Below are positions 35,208 through 43,596 of a stretch of DNA of 49,681 bases, piece after piece. The notes under the pieces were generated by a model, which worked only from the letters and a program-made list of their open reading frames with translations, ran no database searches and was not told the origin of the DNA. Source of the stretch: Shimia sp. (GTDB lineage: Bacteria > Pseudomonadota > Alphaproteobacteria > Rhodobacterales > Rhodobacteraceae); the NCBI GenBank assembly GCA_024224295.1, contig JAAENN010000377.1, positions 1 through 49,681 on the forward strand, given 5' to 3'. The position numbers were made by a program, and so were the translations under genes. Positions within the stretch are counted from its first letter, which is position 1. Each line of letters starts with the position of its first letter.

Positions 35208-35966
35208 TTACAGTCTGATAGACGCAATGAGACGGCCGTAATCCGCTTCTTTTGCGTGGGTTGTCCGGCGATATGAATAGAATCTATCCGGGTCAGAATA
35301 GGTGCAATGGCGGGTCCATTCGGCTTTGCCAATGTTTGCGGCACGTAAACGATGCAGGCCATAGGCGGGCAGATCGAAGAGTTTGCGGTCGCCGTCGCCA
35401 TCTTTGAAAAATCGGCTGTTGGCAGCGTCTTCTTTTAGGAAAGCGTCAAGGAACTCTGGGCCAACCTCATATGCCTCTTGGCTGATGCAGGGGCCGATCA
35501 CGGCGCGGGTGTTGGCGCGGGAAGCCCCAAGAGCTTCCATGGCGTCTAGCGTGGCGTCGAGCACGCCATCCAATGCGCCGCGCCATCCGGCGTGGGCGGC
35601 ACCGATCACACCAGCTTCCGAGTCGGAAAACAGCACAGGCTGGCAATCCGCGGTAAGAATCGACAAGGCGAGGCCGGGTGTGGCTGTGACAAGGGCGTCC
35701 GCGCGGGGGCGTTCGCCCTCGATTGGGGCGGAGATCGTGGCCACTTCGGCGGAGTGTACTTGGTGCACTGAAGTGAGGTGAGACCGCTCCAAGTCCATGG
35801 CGTTGGCCACGCGCTGGCGGTTGATTGCGACAATTTCGGTCTGATCGGAACTGCCAATGCCGCAGTTAAGGCCGTGAAAAACACCAGAAGAGGCTCCGCC
35901 GCGACGGGTAAAGAACCCGTGGCGCACGGGGGCAAGCAGGTCTGAGGTCAAAATCTCAAGCGTCAT
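35208..35966 (-). CDS. pgeF: Peptidoglycan editing factor PgeF (YfiH, laccase-domain protein)
   Basis: This 252-residue cytoplasmic protein belongs to the multicopper-polyphenol-oxidase-like/YfiH family, which in E. coli removes wrongly built UDP-MurNAc-Ser peptides. Metal ligands are visible in SVHQVHSAEV (His), ILTADCQPV (Cys) and GAAHAGWRG (His). HGFFTRRGG begins the fold and RFYSYRR ends it. ATG 35966 overlaps the methyltransferase stop (ATGA); an ATG three codons upstream is possible. It is the third gene in the lgt-methyltransferase-pgeF run. Confidence 0.94.
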   Translation of the reverse strand: MTLEILTSDLLAPVRHGFFTRRGGASSGVFHGLNCGIGSSDQTEIVAINRQRVANAMDLERSHLTSVHQVHSAEVATISAPIEGERPRADALVTATPGLALSILTADCQPVLFSDSEAGVIGAAHAGWRGALDGVLDATLDAMEALGASRANTRAVIGPCISQEAYEVGPEFLDAFLKEDAANSRFFKDGDGDRKLFDLPAYGLHRLRAANIGKAEWTRHCTYSDPDRFYSYRRTTHAKEADYGRLIASIRL

Positions 35967-37021
35967 TGGGTGCATCCTGGTGGAGGGGTGCCGTTCTCCG
36001 GATAGAGCGCGAGCACTTTGAACAGGTTTCCCATTTCTTCGGGGTGCGTCAAGCGGCGATGGGCAGCAATGTGGGATTGTAAGGCGTCATTGGACAGGTG
36101 ATTGGCCAGGGCCTGCGCGCGAGACGTGATGCCGAGCTGTTCGAGGAACACGCCTTGGGGCGTCAGTTTACTGTGGGCGCAGGGGGCGGCTTGGGCAAGA
36201 GCCTCAAAGTCGACATGCGCTGTGATGTCTGCCTCGCCGGGGGAGGTGAGAGGGTCAACAAAGTTGTGTGTTTGGACCGCTTGTAGTGTGTCGCCACGCG
36301 ACCGCCAGCCGCCGTAGTCGATCAGCAGCGCTGCGCCACCAAAGTCACGGATGCGGGAGCCAATTTCCGAGACGACCGAGAAGGCAGGCGCGCAGGTTTC
36401 GACAATCATGTCTTGTGTGGTGTCCGCAAGGCGGTGTTCGAGCTGTGGCTGCGGCAATTCGGGGCCGAAAGCAAAGGTCAGGACGCCGTCGCGCATAGCG
36501 ATTAGGCGTTCGTGCCAACCGGTTGGGCCGCGTTGAAATTGGCGGATGGGAAGCGCGTCGAAGAACTCGTTGGCGACCAGAAACAGGGGCTGCTGTGGCA
36601 GGGTATTCACGGTGTCGTGGTGGGTGATCTCGGCTTGAATAGTGTCGCGTTGTTTGGCGCGCAGGGTGGGGGACGCCTCGACCAGGTGGATTTGGGCAGC
36701 AGCATGAAACCCCGGGACAGTGCGGGTGGCGCGCAGGATATCGTCCATGAGTGTGCCGCGACCGGGGCCCAGTTCGGCCAATGTGAAAAGCGTGGGAGCA
36801 CCTTGGCCGAGCCACGCCTGTGCCAGCGCGAGGCCGATCAGTTCGCCAAACATCTGGCTGATCTCTGGCGCGGTGGTGAAGTCTCCTTCTGCGCCTAGGG
36901 GATCGCGCGTGGTGTAGTAGCCCAGTGTTGGGTGCAACAGGGCTTCGCTCATGAAGTCTGCCACGGTCATGGGGCCGTGGACTTCGATTCGTGCCAGCAG
37001 ATGTTGGGTCAGGTCGCTCAT
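35963..37021 (-). CDS. SAM-dependent methyltransferase, MidA/NDUFAF7-like
   Basis: This 352-residue protein belongs to the COG1565 family whose eukaryotic member NDUFAF7/MidA methylates an arginine in respiratory complex [32 protein letters not shown] (core about 33-60) is the family's N-terminal signature, and [17 protein letters not shown] (about 81-97) the SAM-binding motif I. It overlaps lgt (ATGA) upstream and pgeF downstream. Whether the bacterial protein methylates complex I is unproven. Confidence 0.93.
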   Translation of the reverse strand: MSDLTQHLLARIEVHGPMTVADFMSEALLHPTLGYYTTRDPLGAEGDFTTAPEISQMFGELIGLALAQAWLGQGAPTLFTLAELGPGRGTLMDDILRATRTVPGFHAAAQIHLVEASPTLRAKQRDTIQAEITHHDTVNTLPQQPLFLVANEFFDALPIRQFQRGPTGWHERLIAMRDGVLTFAFGPELPQPQLEHRLADTTQDMIVETCAPAFSVVSEIGSRIRDFGGAALLIDYGGWRSRGDTLQAVQTHNFVDPLTSPGEADITAHVDFEALAQAAPCAHSKLTPQGVFLEQLGITSRAQALANHLSNDALQSHIAAHRRLTHPEEMGNLFKVLALYPENGTPPPGCTQ

Positions 37022-37890
37022 GGGTGGCGTTTGGCGCGCAGGATCAGATAAGCGCCAAGGGCGATCATCGGCAGGGACAGCAGTTGGCCCATGGTGAAGC
37101 CGTAGCCGTTCAGATGCAGGGCGAGGCCCAGTGGGTTGCCCTCAGAAATGAACTGCGCGTCCGGTTGGCGGAAGAACTCGACGATGAAACGTGCAAGCCC
37201 GTAGCCGACAAAGAAGGTGCCGGTGATGGTGCCGGGGGCTTTTAGTGCACCACGTCGATAGGCTAGATAGAGCATCACCACACCGAGGATCAGGCCCTCC
37301 ATCAAAGCTTCGTACAGCTGCGACGGGTGGCGGGCGCAGAGGGCGGCCAGCTGGCCGCAGTCTTGCGCCGCGTGACCAGGGAAGATCACGCCCCATGGCA
37401 GATCGGTTGGACGGCCCCAGAGCTCTGCGTTGATGAAGTTTGCGATGCGGCCCAAGAACAGGCCGATCGGCACGCCAAGTGCCATGGCGTCGCCAACTTG
37501 TAGTTTGATCAGGTCATGTTTCTGGCAATAAAACCAACCCGCAACGATGACGCCCAACATGCCACCGTGAAACGACATGCCGCCGTCCCAGATGCGGATG
37601 ATGTCGCCAGGATGAGCGAGGTAGAAGGCCGGTTTGTAAAACAGCACATAGCCAAGTCGGCCACCGGCGATCACGCCTAGGATAACCCAAGTGAGCAGAT
37701 CTTCGATTTGACGTGCAGTGATTGGGGCGGTGTCTTTGGGCCAAAGTGCGCGGCGGTTCACAGTTGCGACCACAATGCGCCAGCCGATCAGGATGCCAGC
37801 GATATAGGCCAAGGCGTACCAGCGCAGGGCAAACTCCATGCCAAAGGCGGAGATTGTGAAGATTTCCGGCGAAATATTTGGGAACTGAAT
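37018..37890 (-). CDS. lgt: Prolipoprotein diacylglyceryl transferase
   Basis: This inner-membrane enzyme adds diacylglyceryl to lipoprotein cysteines. [15 protein letters not shown] is helix 1, [11 protein letters not shown] the His-Gly region, and [21 protein letters not shown] (about 20 residues of it) the Lgt signature with the essential Arg. From the only nearby ATG (37839) it is 273 residues. That start omits a conserved stretch, [17 protein letters not shown], that is in frame upstream and matches the usual Lgt N-terminus. No ATG, GTG or TTG precedes it; an ATT at 37890 sits 7 bases after GGAG and is my preferred start (290 residues). Confidence 0.9.
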   Translation of the reverse strand: MQFPNISPEIFTISAFGMEFALRWYALAYIAGILIGWRIVVATVNRRALWPKDTAPITARQIEDLLTWVILGVIAGGRLGYVLFYKPAFYLAHPGDIIRIWDGGMSFHGGMLGVIVAGWFYCQKHDLIKLQVGDAMALGVPIGLFLGRIANFINAELWGRPTDLPWGVIFPGHAAQDCGQLAALCARHPSQLYEALMEGLILGVVMLYLAYRRGALKAPGTITGTFFVGYGLARFIVEFFRQPDAQFISEGNPLGLALHLNGYGFTMGQLLSLPMIALGAYLILRAKRHP

Positions 37891-38013
37891 GGGACTGCTC
37901 CATGCGCGATTGTTTGCGCCACAAGTGGCCTTTCCCTTGCGACAAAGTCAACCTTGTGTCTGGGCGGATTGGTGCCCATATAAGCAGTCAGGATCAAGAA
38001 AGCGGAGAGAGCG

Positions 38014-38259
38014 ATGCAAACCCGGAACAAGTTCATGGACGACATGTCTCAGCTGATGACCAACGCCATGGGCGTGGCTCAGGGCGCCAAGGACGAGGCC
38101 GACAACGCAATGAAGTCGATGCTGGATCGTTGGCTGGCGGATCGCGATTTTGTCACCCGCGAGGAATTTGATGCGGTGCGTGGCATGGCACAGAAGGCCC
38201 GCGAAGAGAACGAAGCCCTGAAAGCGCGGATTGAGGCGCTGGAAGGCAAGGCGGGTTAA
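38014..38259 (+). CDS. ubiK: Ubiquinone biosynthesis accessory factor UbiK (YqiC/BMFP family)
   Basis: This 81-residue protein has the BMFP pattern: NKFMDDMSQLMTNAMGVAQG at the start, LDRWLADRDFVTREEFDAV in the middle, and a C-terminal coiled coil AREENEALKARIEALEGK (about 62-79). In E. coli UbiK helps aerobic ubiquinone synthesis with UbiJ and membranes. It is divergent from lgt and followed by its own terminator. Confidence 0.93.
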   Translation: MQTRNKFMDDMSQLMTNAMGVAQGAKDEADNAMKSMLDRWLADRDFVTREEFDAVRGMAQKAREENEALKARIEALEGKAG

Positions 38260-38284
38260 GGCGCGCTGACATGTTGATGTGAGA

Positions 38285-38313
38285 AAGGCTGACCTTGGGG
38301 TTGGCCTTTTTTT
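38285..38313 (+). terminator. Rho-independent terminator of ubiK
   Basis: AAGGCTGACC (38285-38294) pairs with GGTTGGCCTT (38299-38308, two G-T pairs) around loop TTGG, followed by seven T residues from 38307. It may also serve the convergent PhzF gene. Confidence 0.88.
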
Positions 38314-38332
38314 GTCTATAACGGTTTTGGCG

Positions 38333-39166
38333 TCAGAGTTTTAAGCTACCGGTGATGCCGTCTTGCACGGCGCCCCCGACCCAGACGTCGGCCCCATCTT
38401 GCAAAACATGCACGCGGCCTTTGCGGCCCAGAAGTGTGCCTTGCGCTGCGATATAGTCGCCCGTGGCGATGCCGTCCGCCAATAGCCACTGGGCAATGCC
38501 TGCGTTGAGGCTGCCAGTGACAGGGTCTTCAAAGCCACCTGCCGAGAAGGCCCGCACTTCAAAGTCAAACCCATGCCCGGCTTCCCCCACCGGGGCGATC
38601 AGGCCGATGCGCATGCCTTTAAGAGCGGCGTAGTCCGGTTTGGCTTGCAGCAGCGTTTCGCGGTCTTTGAGCAGGAGCGCGGCCCAGCCGGGGCCGTTGT
38701 CGACCCATGCGGCGGCCGCCACCGATGTGTTTTGCAAACCAAGTGCGGCCGCGATGCGGGTGATCATGTCCGTGTCCAGCGGGCCGCTACGCCGTAACGG
38801 TGGAGCGCAGAAGTAAAGGCGTCCATTGTCACGTCGGATTTGGATCAGGCCCGCCCCACACTGTTGCACCACGTCCTCGCCCTGTGGTTGGCCGCCCTGG
38901 GATAGCCAGACATGACAGGCACCGAGGGTTGGGTGCCCAGCAAAAGGCAGCTCTTGCAGGGGCGTGAAAATCCGCACGCGGTAGTCGGCCCTGTCGTCGG
39001 TGGGATGCAGGAGAAAGCAGGTCTCGCTGAGGTTGGTCCAATGGGCCAGCTGCGCCATTTGACTTTGCTCCAGCCGCTCGGCGTCTGCCACCACGGCGAG
39101 CGGATTGCCGTAACTGGCCTGCTGGGAAAATACATCTACTTGGGCGAAGGGAAAAACACTGGTCAT
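38333..39166 (-). CDS. PhzF-family isomerase-like protein
   Basis: This 277-residue protein has the PhzF diaminopimelate-epimerase-like fold. FAQVDVFSQQASYGNPLAVV is the start, NLSETCFL contains the conserved catalytic-type Glu (about residue 48), and FAGHPTLGACHVW (about 75-87) plus DPVTGSLNAGIAQW are the second-half motifs. There are no phenazine genes nearby, so it is one of the many orphan members with unknown substrate. It is convergent with ubiK. Confidence 0.93.
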   Translation of the reverse strand: MTSVFPFAQVDVFSQQASYGNPLAVVADAERLEQSQMAQLAHWTNLSETCFLLHPTDDRADYRVRIFTPLQELPFAGHPTLGACHVWLSQGGQPQGEDVVQQCGAGLIQIRRDNGRLYFCAPPLRRSGPLDTDMITRIAAALGLQNTSVAAAAWVDNGPGWAALLLKDRETLLQAKPDYAALKGMRIGLIAPVGEAGHGFDFEVRAFSAGGFEDPVTGSLNAGIAQWLLADGIATGDYIAAQGTLLGRKGRVHVLQDGADVWVGGAVQDGITGSLKL

Positions 39167-39252
39167 AGCAAAATCATAAGAGTGAGGGCGGTGCGAGCAA
39201 GTCTCTCCTTGGGCCTGCGACCAAAAGTCGAAGACTTGTGCTTAACACAGTT

Positions 39253-39348
39253 TAATCCACAACTTATTGCGTTATCCACAGATATTTTGCTTTACACACT
39301 CAACCTAACGCAGCACCATATCTTGTAAGGGCGGTGGAGTTATCCACA
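39253..39348 (+). promoter_or_regulatory. Cluster of DnaA-box sequences
   Basis: Two perfect TTATCCACA boxes occur at 39272-39280 and 39340-39348, and TAATCCACA (one mismatch) at 39253-39261, all in the same orientation. The DNA between them is AT-rich for this genome. The cluster lies in the 253-base gap between the PhzF and YbjN genes. It could be a DnaA-regulated promoter, a DnaA-titration site or part of a replication origin. Confidence 0.6.
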
Positions 39349-39419
39349 GGCCCTAGAGCAGGCACCAAGCGTTAGGGAGCTGCCACTCCCTCGGCGCGAT
39401 ACAAAAACGAGGTGGCGCT

Positions 39420-39920
39420 ATGGCATTATCTGAGCAGTTTCTCGAAGAAGACTTGCACCCGATCGACATCGTCGAGCACATCGCCGAGGTGCGACACTGG
39501 AATTTTGACCGTATCGCCGATGATCAGATCGCGATGGAGGTGGAAGGTCAGTGGAAGACGTATTCCATCACGTTGGCTTGGTCTGCATATGACGAAACGC
39601 TGAAGTTGGTGTGTTCTTTTGAAGCAGAGCCTCCAGCGGAAAAGCTGCCCGCGCTCTATGAGACACTCAATGCGGTGAATGATGAGTGCTGGGCGGGGGC
39701 CTTCACCTATTGGGACAAACAAAAGCTGATGATTTTCCGCTATGGCCTTGTGCTGACTGGCGGGCAGATGGCCAGCCCGGATCAGATTGACACGTTGATC
39801 CGCGGGGCGTTGCAAAACTCAGAGCGGTTTTATCCGGCGTTCCAGCTTGTGGTGTGGGGCGAACGAACTGTGAAAGATGCGATGCAAGTTGCCATTGCAG
39901 AGGCTTACGGGCGGGCGTAA
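39420..39920 (+). CDS. YbjN-domain protein
   Basis: This 166-residue soluble protein matches the YbjN family: HPIDIVEHIAEVRHWNFDR at the start, VEGQWKTYSITLAW, and KLMIFRYGLVLTGG in the second half, an alpha/beta fold related to secretion chaperones. E. coli YbjN affects motility and stress but the molecular role is unknown. GAGG lies 7 bases before the ATG. It is followed by proC 33 bases later, probably as one operon, with a DnaA-box cluster upstream. Confidence 0.92.
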   Translation: MALSEQFLEEDLHPIDIVEHIAEVRHWNFDRIADDQIAMEVEGQWKTYSITLAWSAYDETLKLVCSFEAEPPAEKLPALYETLNAVNDECWAGAFTYWDKQKLMIFRYGLVLTGGQMASPDQIDTLIRGALQNSERFYPAFQLVVWGERTVKDAMQVAIAEAYGRA

Positions 39921-39953
39921 CACTTGCCCCCAAAACCACCAGAGGGGGCAATC

Positions 39954-40769
39954 ATGAACATCAACGATGTGGCCAAACGCGGCCTGGTGCTGCTGGGATG
40001 TGGCAAGATGGGATCTGCCATGCTGCAAGGCTGGCTGGCGGACGGATTGCCCACAAGCAGCGTTTGGGTACAGGATCCGTTTCCCAGTGAATGGGTAAAA
40101 GGCAGTGGCGTGCATGTAAACGCCGATTTGCCAGACGCACCTGCGGTGGTGTTGATTGCGGTGAAACCACAGATGATGGCGGATGCGCTGCCGGTTCTGG
40201 CGGCGATGGGCAATGGTGAGACACTGTTTGTCTCGGTTGCGGCGGGCGTTTCCATTGCCGCTTACGAAGAGATGTTGGGCGTGCAGACTCCGATTGTGCG
40301 GGCGATGCCAAACACGCCAGCGGCGGTGGGCAAGGGCATCACCGCGATTGTCGGCAATGGCCCGGCAGGCGATGCTGGGCTGGACGCCTCAGAGGGGCTG
40401 CTGAAGGCTGTCGGGCAGGTCGTGCGGCTTGAGAACGAAGGCCAGATGGATGCGGTTACGGGGCTGAGTGGTTCCGGCCCTGCTTATGTGTTCCACATGA
40501 TCGAATGTATGGCAGCGGCGGGCGAGGCGCAGGGCCTGTCGCCGGAGTTGTCCATGGCGCTGGCCAAAGCCACGGTCACGGGCGCAGGTGCCCTGGCGGA
40601 AACGGCGGAGGAAACTCCAGCGCAGTTGCGGGTGAATGTGACCAGCCCTAATGGCACAACGCAGGCCGGTCTTGAGGTGTTGATGGACACCTCAGATGGT
40701 CTGCCACCGTTGATGATCAAAACGGTAGGTGCGGCGGCTGACCGAAGCCGGGAGCTGGGCAATGGCTGA
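39954..40769 (+). CDS. proC: Pyrroline-5-carboxylate reductase
   Basis: This 271-residue enzyme makes proline from pyrroline-5-carboxylate with NAD(P)H. VLLGCGKMGSAML (about 11-23) is the dinucleotide-binding site, VRAMPNTPAAVGKG (about 114-127) a conserved block, and LSGSGPAYVF plus VTSPNGTTQAGLEVL the catalytic C-terminal signature. ATG 39954, behind AGAGGGGG, was chosen over an in-frame ATG 10 codons upstream. Its end overlaps csaA by 8 bases. Confidence 0.97.
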   Translation: MNINDVAKRGLVLLGCGKMGSAMLQGWLADGLPTSSVWVQDPFPSEWVKGSGVHVNADLPDAPAVVLIAVKPQMMADALPVLAAMGNGETLFVSVAAGVSIAAYEEMLGVQTPIVRAMPNTPAAVGKGITAIVGNGPAGDAGLDASEGLLKAVGQVVRLENEGQMDAVTGLSGSGPAYVFHMIECMAAAGEAQGLSPELSMALAKATVTGAGALAETAEETPAQLRVNVTSPNGTTQAGLEVLMDTSDGLPPLMIKTVGAAADRSRELGNG

Positions 40770-41103
40770 CCAAATCGATTTTGACGACTTTCTAAAGGTC
40801 GACGTGCGTGTGGGCACGGTTGTGCAGGCGGAGCCTTATCCCGAGGCGCACAAGCCTGCGATCAAGCTTTGGATTGATTTTGGTGAGGATCTGGGCACGC
40901 GCAAGACCTCTGCGCAGATCACCGCCCACTACGACCCCAACGCGTTGCTGGGTAAACAGGTGCTGGCTGTGGTGAATTTTCCACCGCGTCAAATCGGAAA
41001 ATTTATGTCCGAGGTGCTGGTGCTGGGCTTGCCGGATGAGACCGGCGACATCACATTGATAGGCCCGGACGGGCCAGTCCCAAATGGAGGGCGCCTACAT
41101 TGA
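40762..41103 (+). CDS. csaA: tRNA-binding protein CsaA
   Basis: This 113-residue protein is a free-standing tRNA-binding OB-fold domain as in CsaA and the MetRS C-terminus. FDDFLKVDVRVGTVVQAEPYP (core about 6-25), LWIDFGEDLGTRKTSAQI and VVNFPPRQIGKFMSEVLVLG are the family blocks. CsaA has chaperone and tRNA-binding activity in Bacillus. ATG 40762 overlaps the proC stop (ATGGCTGA), and the stop overlaps the next gene's TTG. Confidence 0.95.
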   Translation: MADQIDFDDFLKVDVRVGTVVQAEPYPEAHKPAIKLWIDFGEDLGTRKTSAQITAHYDPNALLGKQVLAVVNFPPRQIGKFMSEVLVLGLPDETGDITLIGPDGPVPNGGRLH

Positions 41104-42053
41104 AAAGCCTTTTGATCACTCGACCTCTGCCTGACGAGGTTTTGGATAAGGCCCGTGCCTCCTTTCAGACCACCGTGCGTCTGAATAACATGCCCATGCA
41201 AAGTGATGAGTTGCGCGATGCGTTGCGCAACTTTGATATGGTGCTGCCGTCTTTGGGTGATGCGTTTGGTTCAGAGGTTTTTACAGATGTGTCCGCGCCA
41301 CGTTGCAAGCTGCTGGCAAACTTTGGCGTGGGATACAACCACATCGACGTGGAGGCGGCGGCCAAGGCCAATGTGTTGGTGAGCAATACCCCCGGCGCGG
41401 TGACTGACGCGACGGCGGATGTGGCGATGACGCTGATCTTGATGAGTGCGCGACGCGCTGGCGAGGGTGAGCGGCTGGTGCGTGCGGGGCAGTGGAAAGG
41501 CTGGCATCCCACACAAATGCTGGGGCTGCATGTGACGGGCAAAACCGTGGGCATTGCCGGCATGGGGCGCATTGGGCAGGCGATTGCGCAGAGGTGTCAC
41601 TATGGTTTTGGCATGGCTGTGAAGTACTGGAACCGCTCAGAAAAGGAATTGCCCTACACAGCTGAGCGGATCGAGGACCTGACTGCGCTGGCTGGGCAGG
41701 TGGATATTCTTGTAGCGGCGGTGCCGGGTGGCGCAGAAACACAGCATCTCTTCAATGCCGAGGTCTTTGGTGCGATGCAGAGCCATGCGCATTTCATCAA
41801 CATTTCCCGTGGCGAAGTGGTGAAGGAAAGCGCCCTGATTGCGACCTTACAAAACAACGAAATTGGTGGCGCTGGGTTGGATGTTTACGAATTTGAGCCA
41901 CGAGTACCGGATTCGCTGCGCAAGCTCGACAATGTGACTTTGTTGCCGCATCTTGGCACGGCCGCTTTGGAAATCCGCACGCAGATGGGCCTGATGGCGG
42001 TAGACAACTTGTTGGCCTATGAACAGGGCGAAACCCCACCAAATCTGGTGTAG
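41100..42053 (+). CDS. D-2-hydroxyacid dehydrogenase
   Basis: This 317-residue NAD(P)-dependent dehydrogenase resembles glyoxylate/hydroxypyruvate reductases. NFGVGYNHIDVEAA (about 75-88), the Rossmann motif GIAGMGRIGQAI (about 150-161), NISRGEVV and LLPHLGTA provide the Arg, Glu and His catalytic residues of the family. It begins with TTG overlapping the csaA stop (TTGA) and has a GGAGGG sequence 8 bases upstream, so the TTG start is well supported. The substrate is probably glyoxylate or hydroxypyruvate. Confidence 0.92.
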   Translation: MKSLLITRPLPDEVLDKARASFQTTVRLNNMPMQSDELRDALRNFDMVLPSLGDAFGSEVFTDVSAPRCKLLANFGVGYNHIDVEAAAKANVLVSNTPGAVTDATADVAMTLILMSARRAGEGERLVRAGQWKGWHPTQMLGLHVTGKTVGIAGMGRIGQAIAQRCHYGFGMAVKYWNRSEKELPYTAERIEDLTALAGQVDILVAAVPGGAETQHLFNAEVFGAMQSHAHFINISRGEVVKESALIATLQNNEIGGAGLDVYEFEPRVPDSLRKLDNVTLLPHLGTAALEIRTQMGLMAVDNLLAYEQGETPPNLV

Positions 42054-42131
42054 CGCCGTTTCATTTGGCCCGAAGTTTTCTGGGTGAGGCCCGCGAAGAC
42101 GGAGGCGGCGGCTTCCAACTTCCTTTTAGTC

Positions 42132-42716
42132 TTAAGGGCAATCGCCCATAGCCTCACGCCAGTGACGGCGGCATAGAGACACATAGGTTTCATTGCCGCC
42201 GATCTGTACTTGCGCACCATCTTTGAGCACAGTTCCGTGTTCGTCTTGACGCACCACCATGGTGGCTTTTTTGCCGCAATGGCAAATGGTACGGACTTCG
42301 CGCATTTCGTCTGCCAGCGCCAAAAGTGCGGCGGAACCCGGAAAGAGCTTGCCCTGAAAATCGACACGCAGCCCGTAACACATCACTGGGACTTTCAAGT
42401 CATCCACCGCGCGAGCCAATTGCCAAACTTGATCCTCGTTTAGGAACTGGGCCTCATCAATGAACACACACGCCAGGGGACCAGCCGAAAGGCGGGTTTT
42501 GAGCATTTCCAATAGGTTTGAGGCAGAGTCAAACGTGTCGGCTTTGTCAGAAATACCAATACGGGAGGCGATGCGGCCTTCTCCGGCGCGGCGATCTAGT
42601 TGCGCGGTCAACAGATAGGTCTGCATGCCCCGTTCGCGGTAGTTATGAGACGCTTGCAGTAACACGGTGGATTTGCCGGCATTCATGGTGGAGTAGTTGA
42701 AGTAAAGCTTGGCCAT
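42132..42716 (-). CDS. tdk: Thymidine kinase
   Basis: This 194-residue type II thymidine kinase phosphorylates thymidine for salvage. KLYFNYSTMNAGKSTVLLQ (P-loop about 11-18), CVFIDEAQFL (about 84-93), and the zinc lasso with CHCGKKA and later SLCRRHW are family features. ATG 42716 gives the usual N-terminus MAKLYFNYS; a longer frame upstream is not conserved in kind. It is transcribed away from the leader region at 42.7-43.1 kb. Confidence 0.97.
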   Translation of the reverse strand: MAKLYFNYSTMNAGKSTVLLQASHNYRERGMQTYLLTAQLDRRAGEGRIASRIGISDKADTFDSASNLLEMLKTRLSAGPLACVFIDEAQFLNEDQVWQLARAVDDLKVPVMCYGLRVDFQGKLFPGSAALLALADEMREVRTICHCGKKATMVVRQDEHGTVLKDGAQVQIGGNETYVSLCRRHWREAMGDCP

Positions 42717-42828
42717 GGCGGCGTGATAGGCTGCAATGGGCACGGGGATCAAGAACGCGTTGCGCAGAAGAGTACAGAAAATTTGAAGCGTCATATTGGA
42801 GGCGCGCTGAGACGGCCTTAAATGTGAA

Positions 42829-42881
42829 ACGCGACCCGTCGCATCGTGGCAAAGCCATGGGGATGATGTGCCGGGTCGCGT
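42829..42881. other. Large inverted repeat upstream of tdk
   Basis: ACGCGACCCG (42829-42838) pairs perfectly with CGGGTCGCGT (42872-42881), with an inner TGGC-AAA-GCCA hairpin. It lies about 110 bases upstream of tdk. A smaller hairpin CGGATG/CATCCG follows at 42994-43010. The remainder of the 418-base gap (42717-43134) shows no supported gene other than the leader ORF. The large hairpin may be in the tdk leader or be a terminator-like element. Confidence 0.45.
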
Positions 42882-43108
42882 GGCCGAAATGGCCAACAAT
42901 ATGTGGGTGACAGTCCACACACCGTTTTCCTTTGGTCCGGCCCCACCCGCCGGAAACTAATACTTTCGGATAAGTACCCGATTCACTCACAGTCGGATGT
43001 AATGCATCCGGTCTTTCTCAAATGCCAAATTCAGGTTAAGCGATATATGGGAAAAGATTGACCGCTTTCCCCTTGGAGACGTCAGACCGCGTTTTGAGGG
43101 GAGGTCTA

Positions 43109-43138
43109 ATGAGTATACGGTTTGGGGACGATACATGA
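43109..43138 (+). other. Nine-codon leader ORF coupled to a regulator gene
   Basis: ATG 43109 encodes MSIRFGDDT and its TGA overlaps the next gene's ATG (ATGA). It has a better ribosome-binding site (GGGGAGG, 43099-43104 region) than the gene downstream, which suggests translational coupling. Expression of the peptide is unproven. Confidence 0.4.
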
Positions 43139-43593
43139 GCGTGGTGCATAGCTACTTAAAGAAACACTCCGAGGCCTTGGTAAAAGATGTTGGAATTGAA
43201 GCGGCCTGTGAGCTGACCGGAAAATCCAAAGCCACGCTGGGGCGGTACTATTCTTCACATGATGAACATGCGGATCGATTTATGCCAATTGATGCGGTGG
43301 CGGCGCTTGAGGAGGCGGCCTCTTACCCCCATGTCACAGCGGCCCTGGCGGAGTTAAAGGGCAATTCTTTGAACCATGAAAATGGGCGACGGAACTCTGC
43401 TGAAAAAGGCGGGATCAATTCAGATGTGATCGCGCTGAGCCAGCGGTTTGCGATGTTGATGGCGGAATACAACCAGTCCATCGAAGATGGCATCATCACC
43501 ATGACCGAGGCCAAGCGGCTGTTGCGGGAAACGGTTGCGTTGCAGCAGGTGCTTGTGGATATGAAACTGCACCTTGAAGAGGAATCTGTCTAA
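43135..43593 (+). CDS. Phage-CII-like DNA-binding protein
   Basis: This 152-residue protein resembles phage regulatory CII/CP76-type proteins: VKDVGIEAACELTGKSKATLGRYYS (about 16-40) is a helix-turn-helix and MPIDAVAALEEA (about 50-61) follows as in that family. The C-terminal half (about 90-150) is a helical, probably coiled-coil segment. There are no other phage genes nearby, so it is probably a domesticated regulator. It lies 3 bases before a LuxR-type gene and should be co-transcribed. Confidence 0.7.
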   Translation: MSVVHSYLKKHSEALVKDVGIEAACELTGKSKATLGRYYSSHDEHADRFMPIDAVAALEEAASYPHVTAALAELKGNSLNHENGRRNSAEKGGINSDVIALSQRFAMLMAEYNQSIEDGIITMTEAKRLLRETVALQQVLVDMKLHLEEESV

Positions 43594-43596
43594 GAG

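Noticed and set aside
37514..37951. An alternative frame over the lgt start region
   Set aside because: It is out of frame with the Lgt motifs; only its ATG near 37904 is of interest as a possible sequencing-error explanation.
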